Shown here piece after piece: positions 5,854 to 9,541 of a stretch of 9,541 nucleotides of DNA. This DNA comes from Deltaproteobacteria bacterium (lineage in GTDB: Bacteria; Desulfobacterota_B; Binatia; UBA9968). Position 1 is the stretch's first letter. Every line of letters begins with the position of its first letter. Where the stretch lies: the NCBI GenBank assembly GCA_005879255.1, contig VBKY01000252.1:1-9541 (forward strand), in the 5' to 3' direction. The notes beneath the pieces are model-generated. The model was not told where the DNA came from, searched no databases, and saw only the letters and a list, made by a program, of their open reading frames with translations. The translations under genes and the position numbers were made by a program.

Positions 5854-7922
5854 GCCTTTTTCTCCTTAATAATAATATTCCCATATTCGTCCACAACTGC
5901 TTGCTGCTCCGGTTGAATCAGGGTGGTCGTATCCAACTGTTCGACAATCGCCGGGCCGGTTATTTTATGCCCGGGTTCGAGACGGTCACGAGCGTAAATC
6001 TGTGTGGCCAATGTGCCGTGCTCCTTGCCGAAGAATACTTTGCGCTCACCGGTCTTTGCTTCGTCGATTTTACGACCCGTCACCTTTCCCGGTGAGAGTT
6101 TTGCCTGCGGCACGAGTCCGAGCGATATCAGCCGGAGACTTACCAGTTCGACCGGCTCAGTTTCCGCTTTGTGACCGGAGTTCTGCTCATGCAACGTGTC
6201 GAATCGCTCGCGCATGATGATCAAGTCCTGCTTCGTCAGCGGCGGCATCGAACAGGGAACCGTGAGCTCGTAGCCTTGACCGGCGTAGCGCAGATCGAGA
6301 TACGGCTCGAGCTTGATCTCGTCGCCGTGAAAGCCCTCGTCATAGAGATCGGCCTTGGCCTGCTCGATCAACTGGCTGAACAGATGATTGATCTCAGCGA
6401 GATCGAGATCGTCCAGACCGACCAGCTTGGAGCGCACGTAGTCATGCTTCACGTCCGACATGAGCAGACCGAGGGCGGAATGCACGCCCGGCGTCAGCGG
6501 CACGAGCACGGTTGGAATTCCCAAATCGCGCGCCATGCGCCCGGCGTGCATCGGGCCGCCGCCGCCAAAAGCAACTAACGTAAAGTCACGGATGTCGTAG
6601 CCGCGCGCCGAGGACACCGCCTTGATCGCTTCTTCCATTTTGACGTCGATGATTTTGAGCACGCCGTCAGCGGCTTCGAGCAAATCGAGTTTTAGCGGCT
6701 TGGCGATTTTTTCCTCGAGGAACGTTTCCGCCTTGTGCTTGTTGAGTTTCATCCTGCCGCCGAGAAAATGATCGGGATCCAAAACCCCGGTCACGATATT
6801 AGCGTCGGTGATCGTGATGTTTTCTCCGCCGCGGTCGTAACTAACCGGACCGGGGTCGGCGCCGGCGCTGTCCGGGCCGACTTGCAGTCCGCCGACGGCG
6901 TCGATGCGCGCGATGGTGCCGCCGCCGGCGCTGACGGTGTGAATGTCGAGCATCGGCAGGCTGATCGGGCGCATGTTGATTTTTCCTTGAGTGGTGATGA
7001 CTGGATTGCCCTGATGAATTAGCGCGACATCGCAGCTGGTGCCGCCCATATCGAAGGTGATGATGTTGTTGATGCCGACGCGCTCGCAGGTACCCATCGA
7101 AGCAATGACACCGCCGGCGGGGCCGGAGAGCACGGTGGCCACGGGTTTCGCCGCCGAACCTTTAAAGGTCGACACGCCGCCGTTGGATTGCATGATATAA
7201 AGCTTCGGCGTGGCAACGCCCAGGTCGCGCATGCGGCTTTCCAGGCGGCTCACATAGCTTGCCATCACCGGTTGGATGTAGGCATTGATAACCGTGGTGC
7301 TGAGTCGATAGAACTCACGGATTTGCGGCAGCACTTCATAGGAAAGCGACAGACGCGCCTCGGGAAATTCCTGCGCAAAGATTTCTTTGATCGTAAGTTC
7401 ATGGGCCGGATTCAGAAATGAAAAGAGAAAGCAGACGGCCACCGACTGCACGCCTTTCTTCTTGAGCCGCCTGACCGCTTCGCGTGACGCTTCGACGTTG
7501 ATGGCTTTCAACACGTTGCCGCGGAAATCGACCCGTTCGGGAATCTCTTCGGTATAAAAAGGCGGCGCGAGCAGTCTTGGTTTCTCGAAAAACAGATCGT
7601 AAGTGGCGGGACCGTAACCACGGGTCTGTTCCATGACCTCGTAAATCCCGCGGAATCCTTGGGTGACGAGGAGGCCGGTCTTGGCGCCTTTTTCTTCCAA
7701 AAGCGTGTTGGTGCCGACCGTGGTGCCATGACAAAAAAATGATACGTCTCCGGCTGCGACGCCCTGATCGAGCAATTCTTTAACGCCGTTCAAGACGGCT
7801 TGAAAGGGTTCTTTCGGCGTCGACGGAACTTTCGTAATCGCAATCTCGCCGCTATCTTCGTTGAAAAAGACAAAATCAGAAAAAGTTCCTCCGGTATCGA
7901 CGGTGACGCGGTACTTGGACAT
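5850..7922 (-). CDS. hyuA: Hydantoinase A/oxoprolinase-family ATPase subunit, 690 aa
   Basis: HyuA-family proteins have an actin/ASKHA-like ATP-binding core and use ATP to activate an amide, lactam or ketone for the partner B subunit in the cytoplasm. The N-terminal hydantoinase domain spans about residues 4-185, with the phosphate loop D-T-G-G-T-F-S-D at 9-16 and H-G-T-T-V-G-T-N at 65-72. The main domain (about 205-490) holds Q-S-N-G-G-V at 245-250, S-G-P-A-G-G-V at 266-272, the second phosphate motif F-D-M-G-G-T-S-C-D at 290-298, A-D-P-G-P at 355-359 and the adenosine-binding A-F-G-G-G-G-P-M-H-A at 451-460. A C-terminal domain ends with G-P-A-I-V-E-Q at 656-662. Length is normal for the family. 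The ATG at 7922 gives the standard N-terminus; no Shine-Dalgarno is visible. It is the first gene of the A-B-B set. The last codons and the TAG stop fall at or inside a repeat. Substrate unknown; no acetone-carboxylase gamma gene is nearby. Confidence 0.93.
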   Translation of the reverse strand: MSKYRVTVDTGGTFSDFVFFNEDSGEIAITKVPSTPKEPFQAVLNGVKELLDQGVAAGDVSFFCHGTTVGTNTLLEEKGAKTGLLVTQGFRGIYEVMEQTRGYGPATYDLFFEKPRLLAPPFYTEEIPERVDFRGNVLKAINVEASREAVRRLKKKGVQSVAVCFLFSFLNPAHELTIKEIFAQEFPEARLSLSYEVLPQIREFYRLSTTVINAYIQPVMASYVSRLESRMRDLGVATPKLYIMQSNGGVSTFKGSAAKPVATVLSGPAGGVIASMGTCERVGINNIITFDMGGTSCDVALIHQGNPVITTQGKINMRPISLPMLDIHTVSAGGGTIARIDAVGGLQVGPDSAGADPGPVSYDRGGENITITDANIVTGVLDPDHFLGGRMKLNKHKAETFLEEKIAKPLKLDLLEAADGVLKIIDVKMEEAIKAVSSARGYDIRDFTLVAFGGGGPMHAGRMARDLGIPTVLVPLTPGVHSALGLLMSDVKHDYVRSKLVGLDDLDLAEINHLFSQLIEQAKADLYDEGFHGDEIKLEPYLDLRYAGQGYELTVPCSMPPLTKQDLIIMRERFDTLHEQNSGHKAETEPVELVSLRLISLGLVPQAKLSPGKVTGRKIDEAKTGERKVFFGKEHGTLATQIYARDRLEPGHKITGPAIVEQLDTTTLIQPEQQAVVDEYGNIIIKEKKA

Positions 7923-8203
7923 GGGTTTTTCGTGTATCAGTAAGTATTTGTGCCTTCAATTCACGGCGGCGAATCATCTTGCAACCGCCAGTGAACTGGA
8001 TCGAAGTAGGCGAAGAGCCGGCGGCGAAAACGCAGGGCCGCCCGAGATCAAGCAAGGCGGAATGCGGACGTAGAGGCAGGTTTCAAACCTGCCCTACCAG
8101 AGTCCCCTTTCGCGGTAATGACGATAGGGACACAGCGACCTATTCATTAACCCTACTGAGACCAGACAACGAAGTGTCTAACTTTCGCTCGGTATCCGGA
8201 TTA
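7923..8203. other. Intergenic gap between the propeller gene and hyuA
   Basis: This 281-bp stretch has no convincing open reading frame. It holds the REP-like palindrome at 8070-8097 and a minor 5-bp hairpin, AGACA/TGTCT, at 8164-8179. I see no convincing -35/-10 pair for hyuA and no T-tailed terminator for the propeller gene, so read-through from the propeller gene into hyuA is possible. Confidence 0.5.
8070..8097. repeat. GTAG...CTAC imperfect palindrome upstream of hyuA (REP-like)
   Basis: The arms GGCAGGTTT (8075-8083) and AAACCTGCC (8085-8093) pair perfectly around one base. GTAG (8070-8073) then pairs with CTAC (8094-8097), leaving one bulged A at 8074. The unit is 28 nt long, like the palindrome in the hyuA-hyuB gap, and shares its outer arms (GTAGAGGC here against GTAGGGGC there), while the inner sequence differs. 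It lies about 150 bp upstream of the hyuA start. Confidence 0.72.
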
Positions 8204-9280
8204 TCACGCCGCAACAAGGTTTCGATAATGGCCCGCCTTGGAGATCGGCGGCAAGCCACTGATGATTTTCTTCCAGTGCTCGCCGAGATCTTCGCTAGAG
8301 AACACTTCGCCTGAAGTGGTTGCGGCAAAGATTGAGCATGACCCTCCCGCTTCCTCGAGGCAAAAGGCCTCGATGCTCGCTTGCAAGCGGTCAGGCAAAC
8401 CGTTGCGTAAGATCTGCCACGTGCGCCCGCCGTCCGTGCTGCGCGAGATGCGCGCGCCGGCGAAGTGGGTTGTGCGCCAGGTGCCGGGAGCGTCGTGCGC
8501 GGCGGTCATGAACATCACTTTCGGGTCGGATGGACGGAACACAAACCCATCGGGATATCCGCCGACTTCATCTTCTCTCTTAGTCCATTGATCCCAGCGC
8601 GTGCCCGAGTCAGGACCGACGTAGAGTCCTCGACCGGTGACGGCGTACAAAAATTTCGGATCGGAAGGATGAATCATCAGTCGGTGGACGTCTTCATATA
8701 GGCTCGGGAACTCTTCCCAGTGTTCTCCGCCGTCCGTACTGCGGAGCAGACCGCCGACCTCAATCGACGCATAGATCGTGGCCGGGTTTTCGGGATCGAA
8801 ATTGATATGCTTCACATGCCCGATGTGAGGCGGAGCAGGGAAATTCCACTTCGGCACGCTCGGCACGGACCGAAGAGCCGGCAGTTCCGTCCAGTGAAGA
8901 CCGAGATCGTCGCTGACAAACAGGTGCGCCGGTTCCGTTCCGACGAATAAACGGACACGACCGTTCACCCGTTGCGCAGCCAACGAATAGACATTGCTTT
9001 GGCTAAGTCCATTGTCGCGCGGCTCCCACGTCTTGCCATCGTCAGCGCTCGCATGCACCGAACCGTGAAACGCGCCGGCGAACATCAAGCCGCTTTCCGG
9101 CTCCCTGATGATCGCGCTGATATGTTTGTCGGTGATGGCTCGGTTGGCGACGCGCCACTCCGAGTCCGAGGTCTGACGCGCAATCGCAACGACGCCTTCG
9201 CGGGTTCCAACTAAAACTTCTTTTGATGGCATCGGAGACGAGTAAATTGTGGCTCCACCGTGGGATAGTGCGATCGCCAT
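8204..9280 (-). CDS. Asp-box (BNR) repeat beta-propeller protein, 358 aa
   Basis: Six Asp-box turns, S/G-x-D-x-G-x-x-W, are visible: S-A-D-D-G-K-T-W at 78-85, S-D-D-L-G-L-H-W at 123-130, S-T-D-G-G-E-H-W at 181-188, G-P-D-S-G-T-R-W at 222-229, S-T-D-G-G-R-T-W at 281-288 and S-E-D-L-G-E-H-W at 329-336. Blade-like spacing of roughly 45-60 residues fits a six- or seven-bladed propeller like those in sialidases, sortilin/VPS10 and photosystem assembly factor Ycf48. There is no signal peptide and no visible sialidase F-R-I-P motif, so a cytoplasmic protein of unknown function is the safest call. The ATG at 9280 is supported by AGGAGGA seven bases upstream; the alternative ATG at residue 17 (M-P-S-K) has no such site. 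It is transcribed toward hyuA, 281 bp away, so co-transcription is possible. A functional link to the hyu genes is inference from position only. Confidence 0.82.
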   Translation of the reverse strand: MAIALSHGGATIYSSPMPSKEVLVGTREGVVAIARQTSDSEWRVANRAITDKHISAIIREPESGLMFAGAFHGSVHASADDGKTWEPRDNGLSQSNVYSLAAQRVNGRVRLFVGTEPAHLFVSDDLGLHWTELPALRSVPSVPKWNFPAPPHIGHVKHINFDPENPATIYASIEVGGLLRSTDGGEHWEEFPSLYEDVHRLMIHPSDPKFLYAVTGRGLYVGPDSGTRWDQWTKREDEVGGYPDGFVFRPSDPKVMFMTAAHDAPGTWRTTHFAGARISRSTDGGRTWQILRNGLPDRLQASIEAFCLEEAGGSCSIFAATTSGEVFSSEDLGEHWKKIISGLPPISKAGHYRNLVAA

Positions 9281-9287
9281 ATAGTTT

Positions 9288-9294
9288 TCCTCCT
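9288..9294 (-). promoter_or_regulatory. Strong Shine-Dalgarno for the Asp-box gene
   Basis: AGGAGGA on the minus strand lies seven bases before the ATG at 9280 and decides that start over the internal ATG at 9232. Confidence 0.85.
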
Positions 9295-9361
9295 GATTTG
9301 TCGGATCGATTACAGCGATAATTGCTCTGCCGTCGAGCAGTTCAGCGCTGACTCTGCAGCT

Positions 9362-9390
9362 AAGATTTCATTTCAATTACTTACTGTCAA
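9362..9390 (-). promoter_or_regulatory. Candidate promoter of the Asp-box gene
   Basis: A perfect TTGACA (minus strand, 9385-9390) is followed after 17 bases by AATCTT (9362-9367), a poor -10 with three of six consensus bases. The predicted transcript would begin near 9355, at a small hairpin whose core is the palindrome TCAGCGCTGA (9342-9351). The MITE-like element ends 15 bp upstream of the -35 box. The weak -10 keeps confidence low. Confidence 0.35.
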
Positions 9391-9405
9391 GGCAATTAAA
9401 ACTGA

Positions 9406-9541
9406 GGTAGTGGTTCAGTTTGGGAAAGATCTCTCACTTTGTTCGAGATGACACATGGCTTATGTAGTTGTCATTCCGAGCAAAGCGAGGAATCTTTCTC
9501 GATTTTAAGAGTCCATGGTGGATTGAAAATGAACCACTACC
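9406..9541. mobile_element. MITE-like palindromic element, 136 bp
   Basis: Perfect 12-bp terminal inverted repeats, GGTAGTGGTTCA (9406-9417) and TGAACCACTACC (9530-9541), enclose a second, inner inverted repeat. The inner arms are about 30 nt (9424-9453 and 9469-9498) with a 15-nt loop, and all six mismatches in the 27-nt core are transitions. The right inner arm contains TGTCATTCCGAGCAAAGCGA, a variant of a short repeat I recognise from many unrelated bacterial genomes. It has no coding capacity. The window ends exactly at the outer repeat, so a target-site duplication cannot be checked and the element could extend further. Confidence 0.72.

Noticed and set aside
5807..5896. A start for the proximal hyuB at 5896, adding 30 residues
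   Set aside because: The extension is arginine-rich, translates the intergenic palindrome, overlaps the end of hyuA and has no counterpart in the paralogue, whose N-terminus matches the ATG at 5806.
2252..7922. Acetone or acetophenone carboxylase
   Set aside because: The A and B subunits are related, but no gamma-type or small extra subunit gene is present in the window. The family alone does not give the substrate.
7923..7962. Promoter directly before hyuA (TTGAAG with a TACACG-like -10)
   Set aside because: Both boxes match poorly, and the implied start would lie almost on the start codon. It is not better than chance.
8070..8097. tRNA T-arm or intrinsic terminator
   Set aside because: GGTTTCAAACC superficially recalls a T-loop, but no acceptor or anticodon arm surrounds it. 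No T-run follows on either strand.
8098..8163. A remnant of a transposon end (AGGGACACAGCGACCTATT)
   Set aside because: It vaguely recalls sequences flanking transposase genes in metagenomic contigs, but no inverted partner or coding remnant is visible here.

Overview
The window is moderately GC-rich bacterial DNA. Except for a decayed transposase at the left edge, every gene lies on the minus strand. Nothing fixes the taxon. ATP-dependent HyuA/HyuB genes, an Asp-box propeller protein, a SWIB-domain protein and many small palindromic repeats would suit an uncultivated soil or subsurface bacterium (Desulfobacterota/Binatota/Rokubacteria-like), but that is inference.

Layout from left to right: (1) 1-647 (+), the C-terminal two thirds of a REP-associated (Y1/HUH) transposase gene broken by two single-base frameshifts. 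(2) 747-1715 (-), a multi-helix membrane protein of the LPG-synthase-TM/flippase-like family. (3) A 189-bp gap with two partly exclusive inverted repeats. (4) 1905-2177 (-), a 90-residue SWIB-domain protein with a strong ribosome binding site and its own candidate promoter. (5) 2252-3988 and 4061-5806 (-), two tandem, clearly paralogous hydantoinase-B/oxoprolinase subunits. (6) 5850-7922 (-), the partner hydantoinase-A ATPase subunit. (7) 8204-9280 (-), a six-bladed Asp-box (BNR) propeller protein without a signal peptide. (8) 9406-9541, a 136-bp MITE-like element with perfect 12-bp terminal inverted repeats.

The metabolic core reads hyuA -> hyuB -> hyuB in the direction of transcription. In this family HyuA uses ATP to activate an amide, lactam or ketone, and HyuB carries a metal site where hydrolysis or carboxylation is completed. 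Both B copies keep a putative metal triad H-x2-D-x21-H. No acetone-carboxylase gamma subunit is present, so a cyclic amide or hydantoin-type substrate is more likely, but the substrate cannot be read from sequence. The propeller gene just upstream may share the transcription unit. SWIB and the flippase look like independent housekeeping or envelope genes.

The most unusual aspect is the repeat landscape. Each gap in front of a hyu gene holds a palindrome, and the propeller promoter abuts a MITE. Two of the palindromes are 28 nt long, begin with GTAG and end with CTAC, the tetranucleotide known to flank REP hairpins mobilised by RAYT transposases. A RAYT relic lies in the same window. Two of the repeats run into the stop codons of the genes before them.
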